Shown in pieces: positions 8,407 through 16,320 of a DNA stretch of 38,829 nt. The DNA is from JANOZM01 sp031429355. GTDB taxonomy: Bacteria; Pseudomonadota; Gammaproteobacteria; Burkholderiales; Burkholderiaceae_E. The position numbers and the translations under genes were made by a program. The notes beneath the pieces were generated by a model that was given only the letters and a program-made list of their open reading frames with translations, was not told the DNA's origin and did not search any database. The first letter of the stretch is position 1, and each line of letters begins with the position of its first letter. Location of the stretch: contig JANOZM010000022.1 of NCBI GenBank assembly GCA_031429355.1, positions 1-38,829 on the forward strand. Reading direction: 5' to 3'.

Positions 8407-8422
8407 TTTTTGTATGCAAAAA
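8407..8422. promoter_or_regulatory. Candidate GntR operator, site 1
   Basis: TTTTTG at 8407-8412 and CAAAAA at 8417-8422 flank TATG, making a near-palindrome. It starts six bases upstream of the GntR start codon. It is a one-step variant of site 2, centred 85 bp away, about eight helical turns. Confidence 0.6.
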
Positions 8423-8492
8423 TGACGACATAGTCGTAAAACCGTACTTTACAAGCACTAATACTGAAGCGTATATTGCCACGGACTTCTTT

Positions 8493-8506
8493 TTTTGTAT
8501 ACAAAA
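8493..8506. promoter_or_regulatory. Candidate GntR operator, site 2 (perfect palindrome TTTTGTATACAAAA)
   Basis: A perfect 14-bp palindrome whose last base is the A of the candidate ATG at 8506. The TTGTATACAA core is typical of FCD-type GntR regulators. A bound regulator here should block transcription or start of the aminotransferase gene. The two-site arrangement would allow looping. Confidence 0.7.
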
Positions 8507-9762
8507 TGCCAAACACGAATAAAAACACAGCCCAAATGTTGAACTTGCACCCGACAGGACGCCACTTCTTGCAAATCCCCGGCCCCTCACCTGTTCCGGA
8601 CCGCATTTTGCGCACTATGAGCTTGCCCACGATTGATCACCGAGGACCAGAGTTTGGGCAGCTAGGTTTGAAGGTACTTGATGGCATTGCGCAAATTTTT
8701 CAAACCCAACAACCAGTCATTATTTACCCAGCATCAGGCACTGGTGCTTGGGAGGCGGCCTTAATCAACACCTTATCGGCAGGCGACCATGTACTTATGT
8801 TTGAGACGGGTCACTTCGCTTCATTGTGGAACAAAATGGCAACCCGTTTGGGCATCGTCACCGAAGTTTTGGCGGCTGCAGGTACTGAGACCGAAGGTAT
8901 TTCAAAAGGTATTCCGCTTTGTTGGCGACATGGCATTGATGCCAACTTAATTGAAGAACGTTTACGCAAAGACACACAACATCAAATTAAAGCCGTGTGC
9001 GTCGTGCACAACGAAACATCGACCGGTGTTACCAGCGATATTGCAGCAGTTCGCAAAGCAATTGATGCCGCAAAACACCCTGCGCTGCTGATGGTGGATA
9101 CAATTTCTGGGCTGGCCAGTGCCGAGTATAAACACGACGCTTGGGGGGTTGATGTCACCATTAGTGGTTCGCAAAAAGGTTTGATGTTGCCACCTGGTAT
9201 TAGCTTTAACGCAGTGTCTGCAAAAGCCATTGAAGCTAATAAAAATGCACGCTTGCCGAAGGCATTTTGGGCTTGGGACGAAATAATCGAAATGAATCGT
9301 ACAGGGTATTGGCCCTACACACCCAACACGCATTTGCTGTATGCGCTTTCAGAAGCGTGTGACATGCTGCTAGATCCAATGCATGGTGGTTTACAAGGAA
9401 CCTTTGCAAGGCATCAACGTTGGGCGGCAGGTGTGCGAAGTGCTGTCAATGCGTGGGGCTTACCGATTCAATGTGCAGACTCTACTGTGTATTCACCAGT
9501 CCTTACGGGCGTGATCACTCCGGCCGATGTGGACGCCGACGCGATTCGCCGTTTAATTCATGCGCGATTCGATTTATCGCTTGGCACAGGCTTGGGCAAA
9601 GTGAAGGGGCGTATGTTTCGAATCGGGCACTTAGGTGACTGTAACGATTTAACATTAATGGCCGCACTAAGCGGTTGTGAAATGGGACTAAAACTCTCTG
9701 GTGTAACGTTGGCAAGCTCGGGCGTGCAAGCGGCAATGGACTATTTCGCAAATAATAAATAA
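8506..9762 (+). CDS. Serine-glyoxylate-type aminotransferase (class V, PLP)
   Basis: 418 aa from ATG 8506; ATG 8536 (MLNLHPTGRHFLQIPGP) is an equally good start, since homologues as I recall them begin close to it. The N-terminal GRHFLQIPGPSPVP and LPTIDHRGPEF are hallmarks of the alanine/serine-glyoxylate aminotransferase family. The PLP lysine lies in TISGSQKGLMLPPG. The enzyme would move an amino group from serine or alanine to glyoxylate, giving hydroxypyruvate or pyruvate plus glycine, in the cytosol. It is followed 11 bases later by a Bug receptor gene, probably one operon. It diverges from the GntR/dehydrogenase pair and the operator palindrome abuts its start, so regulation by that GntR protein is likely. 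Exact amino donor unknown. Confidence 0.88.
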   Translation: MPNTNKNTAQMLNLHPTGRHFLQIPGPSPVPDRILRTMSLPTIDHRGPEFGQLGLKVLDGIAQIFQTQQPVIIYPASGTGAWEAALINTLSAGDHVLMFETGHFASLWNKMATRLGIVTEVLAAAGTETEGISKGIPLCWRHGIDANLIEERLRKDTQHQIKAVCVVHNETSTGVTSDIAAVRKAIDAAKHPALLMVDTISGLASAEYKHDAWGVDVTISGSQKGLMLPPGISFNAVSAKAIEANKNARLPKAFWAWDEIIEMNRTGYWPYTPNTHLLYALSEACDMLLDPMHGGLQGTFARHQRWAAGVRSAVNAWGLPIQCADSTVYSPVLTGVITPADVDADAIRRLIHARFDLSLGTGLGKVKGRMFRIGHLGDCNDLTLMAALSGCEMGLKLSGVTLASSGVQAAMDYFANNK

Positions 9763-9773
9763 GGCAGACAGAC

Positions 9774-10784
9774 ATGAAACGTAGACAATTTTTAGCTGCA
9801 ACCGGTAGCACCACAGCCGCTGTTTTAGGATCGCAGTTGATTGACAATCCGGTGCTGGCGCAAACACCCGCCGCGAGCAGTGCGTTGTTACCCAAGGGTC
9901 CCGTAAAAATTATTGTGGGCTTTCCACCCGGCGGTGGCACTGACGCATTAGCGCGCGTAGTTGGCGCAAAATTGCAAGCGATGTGGGGCATATCAATCAT
10001 TATCGAAAATCGTGCAGGTGCAGCGGGCGTCATTGCGGCAGACTACGTTTCTAAGCAAGCACCTGACGGCAACACTTTGTTGATGGCACACATTAACAGC
10101 CACGCATTAGGCCCAGCAATGGGCGCGAAACTAGGCTACGACGCAGAAAAAGATTTCATTCCTGTGTGCTTAGTTGGCGTAACGCCCAATGTTTTAGTGT
10201 GCAACGTAGACCAGCCCGCAAAGAACGTGAAAGATCTTGTCGATTTATGCAAAAAGAACCCTGGCAAAATTACCTTCGCTTCAGCAGGCACCGGTTCGGC
10301 CCAACACTTTGCCTTAGAGAAATTTAAAAACGACGCCAAGATTTTTGCGATTCACGTGCCCTACCGTGGATCGGGCCCAGCCCTTACCGACTTGATCGGC
10401 GGTCAAGTAAATTATTGCTTCGAGACAATGACTTCCGCAACGCCACATATCAAAAGTGGCAAAGTCATCGCGCTTGCACAAACCAGATTAAAGCGCGCCA
10501 AAGGTCACCCTAATGTACCGACAATGGACGAGATGGGTTTTAAAGGTTTTGATGCAACCGTTTGGTACGGCCTAATGGGTCCAGGAAAAATGCCAAAAGC
10601 GATGGCGCAAAAAATGAACGACGACATTAACAAAGTTTTGCTGATGCCTGATGTGCAAGAAAAGATGGAACAGTTCGGTGCCGAAGATGGCGGGGGAAGC
10701 ATCGAGAAGTTTGCAAATTTTATTAAAACCGAGCAAACGAAATGGGCCGTGGTTGCAAAGGCTCAGGGAATTAAGCCGGAATAA
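9774..10784 (+). CDS. Tripartite tricarboxylate transporter receptor, Bug family
   Basis: A 336-aa periplasmic solute-binding protein. The N-terminus MKRRQFLAATG carries a twin-arginine-like motif (RRQFL) followed by a hydrophobic stretch and PVLAQTP, so Tat export is plausible. The mature part has the Bug signatures VKIIVGFPPGGGTDALAR, ENRAGAAGVIAADYV and the later IHVPYRGSGPALTDLIGG and PNVPTMDEMG. Bug proteins bind small carboxylates and hand them to TctA/TctB-type membrane subunits; no such subunits are encoded here, so it is an orphan receptor, as is common in Burkholderiales. Placement behind the aminotransferase suggests a hydroxy- or amino-acid-like ligand. The gene ends before a shared bidirectional terminator. 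Confidence 0.92.
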   Translation: MKRRQFLAATGSTTAAVLGSQLIDNPVLAQTPAASSALLPKGPVKIIVGFPPGGGTDALARVVGAKLQAMWGISIIIENRAGAAGVIAADYVSKQAPDGNTLLMAHINSHALGPAMGAKLGYDAEKDFIPVCLVGVTPNVLVCNVDQPAKNVKDLVDLCKKNPGKITFASAGTGSAQHFALEKFKNDAKIFAIHVPYRGSGPALTDLIGGQVNYCFETMTSATPHIKSGKVIALAQTRLKRAKGHPNVPTMDEMGFKGFDATVWYGLMGPGKMPKAMAQKMNDDINKVLLMPDVQEKMEQFGAEDGGGSIEKFANFIKTEQTKWAVVAKAQGIKPE

Positions 10785-10833
10785 ACCTCGATAACCGACG
10801 CTGGAAAATCAAAACAGCAAAGCAAAGGGACGT

Positions 10834-10864
10834 AAAAAAAGGCGCTATTTAATGCGCCTTTTTT
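10834..10864. terminator. Bidirectional Rho-independent terminator
   Basis: GGCGC at 10841-10845 pairs with GCGCC at 10854-10858, preceded by seven A and followed by six T, so it can stop transcription from both sides. It sits between the convergent Bug-receptor and lipoprotein genes. Confidence 0.88.
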
Positions 10865-10883
10865 ATGCAGAAAAAGTAGCTTT

Positions 10884-11399
10884 CTACTTTTTCTCTGGGG
10901 TTTTCGCAACAACCTTAGAAGCGGTGTCTTTGTCCTCTGTGGTCATTTCACTGCCCTTGCTTACTTTGTCTGCAACATGTTCTTTGCGATCAAAAGTTAA
11001 GATTTTTCCAAGTGTAATTTGAATCCACTCTGGAAAGTTATAGGCTTTTCCGGTAGCTTGATCCACTGCAGCGCCGATTACTCCACCTAGCAAAATATTT
11101 CCAAAAGTAGCGGCTCCAACTCGAGAAATCAATAGGCCTTTGCCCTCTGGTTGACCTTCTTTAGTGCAAGCAATCATTACGCTAGTTGAATCTTTTTTAA
11201 GGGGAATTACTGCTGGTGTTTTGAACTCGCTACGCAAGTCACCACGCAACATTTCACATTTGGCATCTTTGACTTCGACTCCAGCCATATCAACCGTTTC
11301 TACCCTCACTTGATTCTCATTGCTAGTGGTTAAGCTAGCACAACCACTAAATGCACCGACCGCAAGCATTGCACAACCGATACGAAAGAAACCAATCAT
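10884..11399 (-). CDS. Small lipoprotein with glycine-rich segment, unknown function
   Basis: 171 aa from ATG 11399, preceded by an AAGG ribosome site about eight bases upstream; a reading from 11468 lacks one. The N-terminus MIGFFRIGCAMLAVGAFSGC ends in a lipobox (FSGC) at residue 20, so it should be lipidated and anchored in an outer or inner membrane leaflet. The middle has GAATFGNILLGGVIGAAVDQ, a glycine-zipper-like stretch seen in several small lipoproteins, followed by TGKAYNFPEWIQITLG. The tail is rich in Lys, Asp and Thr. It stands alone between a terminator and the LysR gene. Role unknown. Confidence 0.78.
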   Translation of the reverse strand: MIGFFRIGCAMLAVGAFSGCASLTTSNENQVRVETVDMAGVEVKDAKCEMLRGDLRSEFKTPAVIPLKKDSTSVMIACTKEGQPEGKGLLISRVGAATFGNILLGGVIGAAVDQATGKAYNFPEWIQITLGKILTFDRKEHVADKVSKGSEMTTEDKDTASKVVAKTPEKK

Positions 11400-11575
11400 A
11401 AGAATACCTTTTTTTATTAAACGAACATTGACCATAGGCAAATGTGGATAGACGGTCAACACGAACAATTGAAAGGCCTAATGAATGGTTGCATGAACCC
11501 GACAAACAGTTAACGGTAGAGTCCGTTCGTTGTTTTATGTTCCCATCAATTTTTGCAATATTTTCTGGGCTAAAC

Positions 11576-12517
11576 TCAAGCAACAAACCCAGAAACATCC
11601 GCTGACAAATCAGCATGTCCGCCCAAATGCTCGATCGCAAAATCTACAAACGCCCGCACCCGTGCGGGTAATTGTTTGCGACTTGGGTAATGAATAAATA
11701 GTTGCAATCCTTCAAACACTGAGTCGGGCAATATTTGTTTTAAACGGCCCTGCCGTAGCGCTTGCAGTGCTAAGGGTTGAGGTAATTGCGCAATACCAAT
11801 ACCTTCTATACAAGCATCGTTGAGGCTTCGAAAATCATTGCAGATAAATCGCCCTGGCATTTGTAGCAATTGGATATTGCGCGCGCCTTCACTACGATTT
11901 TGCACAATTAATGGCGAGGGCTGCTCTTTGCCTGTGATGTGCAGCAACAATATTTTGTGCTGCTGTAAATCATCTAAAGATTGCGGTATGCCGTGCCGCT
12001 CTAAATATTGCGGCGAAGCACACAAAAGCATTCGTAAAGGGCCAAGGGGTCGTGCTACAAAAGCAGCATCGTTTAGTGCCCCAACGCGAATACCTACATC
12101 AAACCCTTTTTTAATTAATGGGTCAGCTTCTTCGCTAAGCTCTAAATCAAGCTCAATGTTTGGATAGCGCTCGTAAAAACGGCTCAGTATTGGCAGCAAA
12201 TACAAAGCACCCACCGGCGTTGCCACCGTTGCGCGAACGCGCCCGCTAGCTTCTTGTGCATTCGATGATATTTGCTTGCAAGCTTCATCTAACTCTTGCA
12301 ACGGTCGCTTGCATTGTTCTAAGAACGCTTGGCCATCTGCAGTCAACTTTAGATGCCGTGTACTACGAGCGAACAGGCGCACGCCCAACCGCGCTTCTAA
12401 GCGGCTAATGTTTTGGCTAACCGCAACTGGTGAAATACCTAGCTCGCGGCCTGCTTGGGCAAAACTTCCCAGCTCGGCTGTACGGGTGAAATTTAAGATG
12501 CCACGAAGAGTTTGCAT
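11576..12517 (-). CDS. LysR-family transcriptional regulator
   Basis: A 313-aa protein. Residues 1-60 form the LysR helix-turn-helix: FTRTAELGSFAQAGRELGIS, then VSQNISRLEARLGVRLFARS. The remaining 240 residues are a LysR substrate-binding domain (VATPVGALYLLPILSRFYER, VGIRVGALNDAAFVARPLG). It is divergent from the SRPBCC gene starting at 12854; LysR proteins often control a divergent neighbour, so that gene or the LysE exporter is a possible target. The effector cannot be read from sequence. Confidence 0.92.
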   Translation of the reverse strand: MQTLRGILNFTRTAELGSFAQAGRELGISPVAVSQNISRLEARLGVRLFARSTRHLKLTADGQAFLEQCKRPLQELDEACKQISSNAQEASGRVRATVATPVGALYLLPILSRFYERYPNIELDLELSEEADPLIKKGFDVGIRVGALNDAAFVARPLGPLRMLLCASPQYLERHGIPQSLDDLQQHKILLLHITGKEQPSPLIVQNRSEGARNIQLLQMPGRFICNDFRSLNDACIEGIGIAQLPQPLALQALRQGRLKQILPDSVFEGLQLFIHYPSRKQLPARVRAFVDFAIEHLGGHADLSADVSGFVA

Positions 12518-12853
12518 AACTTAAGGGTAATCAATTTAGGGTCTACGCTAGAGTATTACACACTTTTTATTTGTAGTTTATTAAGTTTTAGGCCGATTGT
12601 TATTGGTAAAGAGAAGGCATAAAGTTTCATCATCGTAACGTTCAAAACCAAATGAAACACCATGAAATATCTCTTACTGTGCCAAATCCAACCCGCCGCT
12701 TTTGCCGATATGCCCGAAGCTGAGGGAAACAAAATGAACAATTCGGATCGCTCGAAGTTCGACAAGTCGCCTACGCGCCCATTTAGTATTCTCAAATCAA
12801 CACCAATAAAACAGTATCAAGCTAAATCTAAAATTGAAAAGACAGGAACAATT
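12518..12853. other. Divergent regulatory region between LysR and SRPBCC genes
   Basis: This 336-bp stretch is open in the frame of the downstream SRPBCC gene from an ATG at 12662, but the 64 residues so encoded show no SRPBCC features and no ribosome site precedes them, so I treat it as non-coding. A 7-bp inverted repeat, GTTTCAT (12624-12630) and ATGAAAC (12652-12658), 21 bases apart, could be a LysR site. Confidence 0.5.
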
Positions 12854-13279
12854 ATGAACTTCGAAGCCAGCACTCAAATTAATGCCCCAATCGCCACCGT
12901 GTTCTCGTTGTATGCCGATGTACCGGGCTGGCCCACTTGGGACTCAGATGTAAAACAAGCAACCCTTGACGGACCTTTCGTTAGCGGAGCACGCGGCGTA
13001 ATTTTTCCCAACGGCGGCCCAAAATCCGAAATAGTTTTTACCGAGGTCGTGAAAAATAAAAACTTTGTTGCTCAGTGCAAATTACCGTTGTGTGTCATGC
13101 GCTTCGAGCACGAATTAGTTGAAGGCCAAAGCGGAACGACATCGGCAACGCATCGCGTCATATTTTCAGGATTGTTGGCCCCGGTTTTTGGTCGTCTAAT
13201 TGGCTCGGGTATGCGTAAAACACTGCCTCACGCCTTGGCTGGATTAAAGCGAGCGGCCGAGAGCACTACTTCGAAATAG
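12854..13279 (+). CDS. SRPBCC-superfamily protein (polyketide cyclase/START-like)
   Basis: 141 aa from ATG 12854, chosen because AGGA stands about seven bases upstream and the SRPBCC fold begins at once (FEASTQINAPIATVFSLYAD, then VPGWPTWDSDV). The domain fills the protein and ends in a long helix (IGSGMRKTLPHALAGLKRAA). SRPBCC proteins bind hydrophobic ligands in a deep cavity; the ligand is unknown. The last 14 bases overlap the convergent LysE gene. It diverges from the LysR gene, which may regulate it. Confidence 0.85.
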   Translation: MNFEASTQINAPIATVFSLYADVPGWPTWDSDVKQATLDGPFVSGARGVIFPNGGPKSEIVFTEVVKNKNFVAQCKLPLCVMRFEHELVEGQSGTTSATHRVIFSGLLAPVFGRLIGSGMRKTLPHALAGLKRAAESTTSK

Positions 13280-13880
13280 CCAAGCGAATGCCAAAACCAA
13301 TCAGCAAAAGGCCCGAGAGCTTAGTTAAAAAACTAGTTGCTCTTGGGCTTTGCCGGATTTTTTCGGAGGCGAAGTAAGTAATTAGCGTACTGCACAGTCC
13401 GTACAAAAAAGTGAGCAAAGCAACCGTTAACGCCATCACGGCAAAAGTAACAAATCCACGGTGTTTGGCGGGATCTACAAATAACGGAAAAAACGCCATA
13501 TAAAAAACGATTGCTTTGGGATTAAGTACTGTAATTAACAGCGATTGATTAAAAAAATGTGACGGCCGCATTTTTAAAACGGGTGCATCGCCCGGTTTTG
13601 CGAGCAGCATTCGCAAGCCTAAATACGCTAAATACGCAGCGCCTAAATATTGGACCGCAAAAAAAGCTTTTGGATACGTTGCCAGCAACGCAGCAACACC
13701 TGCTACGGCCAACCATAGCAGCACTTGATCGCCCGCAATAACACCCATTGTTGCCGCCAGCCCACCGCGAATGCCGCCTTTGCTTGTCGACGTAATTAAC
13801 GCCAAATTCCCTGGGCCAGGAATTAACAAAAACACAATAATCGCAACACAAAATGCACCATAGTCGGCAATACCAAACAT
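13266..13880 (-). CDS. LysE/RhtB-family amino-acid exporter
   Basis: 204 aa from ATG 13880, preceded by AAGGGGA; a TTG at 13901 would add seven residues. Hydrophobic throughout with about six segments. The family signature appears near residue 20 (VFLLIPGPGNLALITSTSKG) and at LLITVLNPKAIVFYMAFFP. Members export amino acids or homoserine lactone-like compounds across the inner membrane; substrate not deducible. Its end overlaps the SRPBCC gene by 14 bases on the opposite strand. Confidence 0.9.
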   Translation of the reverse strand: MFGIADYGAFCVAIIVFLLIPGPGNLALITSTSKGGIRGGLAATMGVIAGDQVLLWLAVAGVAALLATYPKAFFAVQYLGAAYLAYLGLRMLLAKPGDAPVLKMRPSHFFNQSLLITVLNPKAIVFYMAFFPLFVDPAKHRGFVTFAVMALTVALLTFLYGLCSTLITYFASEKIRQSPRATSFLTKLSGLLLIGFGIRLAISK

Positions 13881-13964
13881 ATTCTTTCCCCTTCGGAACA
13901 ATAGCTATTATCCTTCAAGCAGTAACCTTTCATTTAACAGCAGTAAATTTATTTAGGAGTTCTT

Positions 13965-14315
13965 ATGGGTTGGTTTAGCGGCAATAGCGACGAAATTATG
14001 GTCACCACTACCAGCGATTTTGGTTCAACAAAAACTATTTCACAATACTTTGGCGTGGTGACTGGCGAAGCAATCATTGGCGCCAATATTTTTCGCGATA
14101 TGTTTTCGTCAGTGCGCGATGTAGTGGGTGGCCGAGCTAGCGGGTACGAGCGCGCATTAGCTGGTGCTCGCGAAGACGCATTAAAAGATTTGAAAGACGC
14201 CGCACGCGAGATTGGTGCTAACGCAGTAGTTGGCGTTGATTTTGATTATGAAGTGCTTGGTGAAACTAATGGCATGATGATGGTAGCCGTTAGCGGCACT
14301 GCTGTGAAAATATAA
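13965..14315 (+). CDS. YbjQ-family (DUF74) protein
   Basis: A 116-aa protein with a clear AGGAG ribosome site before ATG 13965. The YbjQ pattern is intact: ISQYFGVVTGEAIIGANIF, then GGRASGYERALAGAREDAL and AREIGANAVVGVDFDYE. The family forms pentamers with a beta-sheet core and is annotated as heavy-metal-binding on thin evidence. There is a 10-residue N-terminal extension (GWFSGNSDEI) before the usual start. The last 26 bases overlap the end of the convergent racemase-like gene. Confidence 0.9.
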   Translation: MGWFSGNSDEIMVTTTSDFGSTKTISQYFGVVTGEAIIGANIFRDMFSSVRDVVGGRASGYERALAGAREDALKDLKDAAREIGANAVVGVDFDYEVLGETNGMMMVAVSGTAVKI

Positions 14316-15045
14316 CCGAAGCCCAAGCTTGAGCCATTAGCAAGTTGTAGTCGATTACAGGGCACCCGAGAGTGTCCTGTATTGCTTGCCGGTAGGGCCC
14401 GAGGTTCGTACACTCAAAAAGTACTGCACTAAGCGGTAAATCAAATTGCGATTTGGCAGCCTGCATAAGCTCCATCGCTGCAAACATCACGTCCTGTTGA
14501 GCCAATTCACTATTTAAAACAATTTCATTATTGCTGATCACGCGATACAAATGCCCACTTTTAGGCAATCCAGCCATTGCGAAACGAGCTGGTGCAATAC
14601 GCTTAAACCATTCGGCATTACCAAGCACTTGTGCGTCAAAAGTTAAAATACCCAACACACCATTGCTCAAATCTATTACAGGATTTAAATTTGATAAATA
14701 TTCCAACGATGAGCTTAAAAACGGAACACTAAGTTGTTGGGCTATTAGGGTTTGATAGGCTCCTAAAAACCCACACGAGGTTCCAACGATTAATGCACCA
14801 CGATCAATTTCTTCACGCGCTACACGCACTATTTCTAAAACCAATGCTTGCTCACCTGCAGCCGAATGCGGGTTGTAAATCACCGCATCGACCGTTGCAT
14901 TTGGAATAATACGAACTTCAACTGGAAACCCATGTGTTTGCGGATTCGAAGAATCACCAACAGGTCGCGGGAAACTAGTAGCTAGTTGAAGAACGGAGAA
15001 AAATGCCCGTCGCAAGCCCGGGGCAGTGACGCGTTTAGCAAGCAT
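14290..15045 (-). CDS. Asp/Glu racemase-superfamily protein, last gene of the catabolic operon
   Basis: A 251-aa protein of the Asp/Glu/hydantoin racemase fold. The two catalytic-type cysteines are present in VGTSCGFLGAYQ and in VLFECTNLGPYR, as expected for two-base racemases and maleate isomerases. LGILTFDAQVLG is also typical. In catabolic operons relatives isomerise maleate-type diacids or decarboxylate malonates, which would suit a ring-cleavage pathway; this is inference. It begins in a TAATG overlap with the Rieske oxygenase gene, so the two are coupled. The first 40 residues (MLAKRVTAPGLRRAFF) look less conserved, so translation may begin slightly later. Confidence 0.82.
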   Translation of the reverse strand: MLAKRVTAPGLRRAFFSVLQLATSFPRPVGDSSNPQTHGFPVEVRIIPNATVDAVIYNPHSAAGEQALVLEIVRVAREEIDRGALIVGTSCGFLGAYQTLIAQQLSVPFLSSSLEYLSNLNPVIDLSNGVLGILTFDAQVLGNAEWFKRIAPARFAMAGLPKSGHLYRVISNNEIVLNSELAQQDVMFAAMELMQAAKSQFDLPLSAVLFECTNLGPYRQAIQDTLGCPVIDYNLLMAQAWASVIFSQQCR

Positions 15046-16073
15046 TAATTTTGCTTACTCGCCTCTTCAGTCAGCTGCTTCTTCGCTAATTTTTGCATGT
15101 GCCGACGCAAGCGCGCTAAACCAACATCGTGATCATATAAATTCTCACGTTGGTTCGCATCGGGCTCCATGTTTTCCATCATCACTCGATCTTGCTCTAA
15201 AACATTCCAGTGACGCGCTTCTAGACGATTGCGATACAAAAACTTCCACGTATCGCGTTGCCAACCTTCGACCTTGCGGCAACGCCAATGAAACACGGCG
15301 GCTAATTGCGAATTGATAGGTGTGTAGCTGCCAATGATAATAAACGGGCCACCGGGGCCACCAGTTTTCGGATATGGAATTTCTAAGCGCATCCAATGAG
15401 TACCGGTATCAGCCCACTCGGCCCAGTCGAAGTTGACATTGCGTTGCCCTGCTTTTTCGAAAATAAAACCGGCATCTGTTTTACGAATTGTAAATTTAGC
15501 GCTAATGTCGCCCTCGCTCATAGTGTGCGATTGCTTGTGCAAAAAAGTGCCGTGCATTGGGTCCATTACGTTATCGCTGACGTAGCGATAATCGGCGCGC
15601 CATTCCGCATAACAAATAAACGATGCATATTCATCGCCCGTTAATTCTTTTGGTAGCACCAATGGCGGAACTTGAGCCACATGAGGTTCTTGCGCGTTAT
15701 ACAAATAAATAACCCCAGCAACCTCTTGTGTATGGAAACTACGAGCCGCCAAACTACCTTCTAATTGGCAACCGGGGCTAGCGGGTACCTTGGTCACCAA
15801 GCCATCACATCGCACTTCGATGCCGTGATACGGACAAGCTACACGATCGCCTAAATTAACGCCCATAGACAGCGGTGCACCGCGATGGGGGCAGTGATCT
15901 TCTAAAGCATGCACCTTACCTTCGCGGTCACGCCACAAGGCGATTTTGTAGCCAAAACGACGAAGTGAAATTAGCCGCTCTTTAACAAAAGTGGACGGCG
16001 CAACGGGATACCAAAGATTGCGAATACCAACGGCTAATCGTTGCTCAACTGCTTCAGGGGTTACGGTATCCAT
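15045..16073 (-). CDS. Rieske non-haem iron oxygenase, alpha subunit
   Basis: A 342-aa protein. The N-terminal Rieske domain has C61-P-H63 (EDHCPHRGAPLSMG) and C80-P-Y-H83 (CPYHGIEV), ligands for a [2Fe-2S] cluster. The catalytic domain has D171-x2-H174-x4-H179 (DPMHGTFLH), ligands for mononuclear iron. Length and layout fit the phthalate/vanillate-type group without a beta subunit. It would hydroxylate or demethylate an aromatic substrate in the cytosol using O2 and electrons from a ferredoxin or reductase; the Rieske ferredoxin that starts this operon at 27081 is the likely donor. It directly abuts the 81-aa gene upstream and overlaps the racemase-like gene by one base. Confidence 0.93.
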   Translation of the reverse strand: MDTVTPEAVEQRLAVGIRNLWYPVAPSTFVKERLISLRRFGYKIALWRDREGKVHALEDHCPHRGAPLSMGVNLGDRVACPYHGIEVRCDGLVTKVPASPGCQLEGSLAARSFHTQEVAGVIYLYNAQEPHVAQVPPLVLPKELTGDEYASFICYAEWRADYRYVSDNVMDPMHGTFLHKQSHTMSEGDISAKFTIRKTDAGFIFEKAGQRNVNFDWAEWADTGTHWMRLEIPYPKTGGPGGPFIIIGSYTPINSQLAAVFHWRCRKVEGWQRDTWKFLYRNRLEARHWNVLEQDRVMMENMEPDANQRENLYDHDVGLARLRRHMQKLAKKQLTEEASKQN

Positions 16074-16319
16074 TTACAAACCTAGCTTAGCGATTTCTTG
16101 CTGATACAGAGCGGGCGTCCACGCTTGACCGTTAGGGCCCAGAGGGCCAGTTTTGTTTAACGCTTCTACCAAAGCGGGTAACTCGCTTACCCCCGCTGCG
16201 AACGCGCGCTCGATCGAATCGCCCAACAAATCTTCGTAAGGGGTTGGAGCACGTTCACGCGCTTGGTGCGGGTTTAAAGACCGCTCTGCATTGGCCGCGA
16301 TGTGAATTACATTGCTCAT
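16074..16319 (-). CDS. Small conserved protein, recombinase-like HTH type
   Basis: An 81-aa protein. The core PTPYEDLLGDSIERAFAAGV followed by ELPALVEALN and GPNGQAWTPALYQQEIAKLG matches, as I remember it, small proteins annotated as having a recombinase-like helix-turn-helix, repeatedly found beside Rieske oxygenase genes. No catalytic residues stand out. It is squeezed with no gap before the oxygenase and 1 base after the 114-aa gene, so expression in step with the oxygenase is certain if the operon is real. A role in oxygenase assembly or regulation is guesswork. Confidence 0.72.
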   Translation of the reverse strand: MSNVIHIAANAERSLNPHQARERAPTPYEDLLGDSIERAFAAGVSELPALVEALNKTGPLGPNGQAWTPALYQQEIAKLGL

Positions 16320-16320
16320 T

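Noticed and set aside
12662..12853. 64-residue N-terminal extension of the SRPBCC protein
   Set aside because: No SRPBCC features, no ribosome site before 12662, and a good AGGA site before the ATG at 12854.
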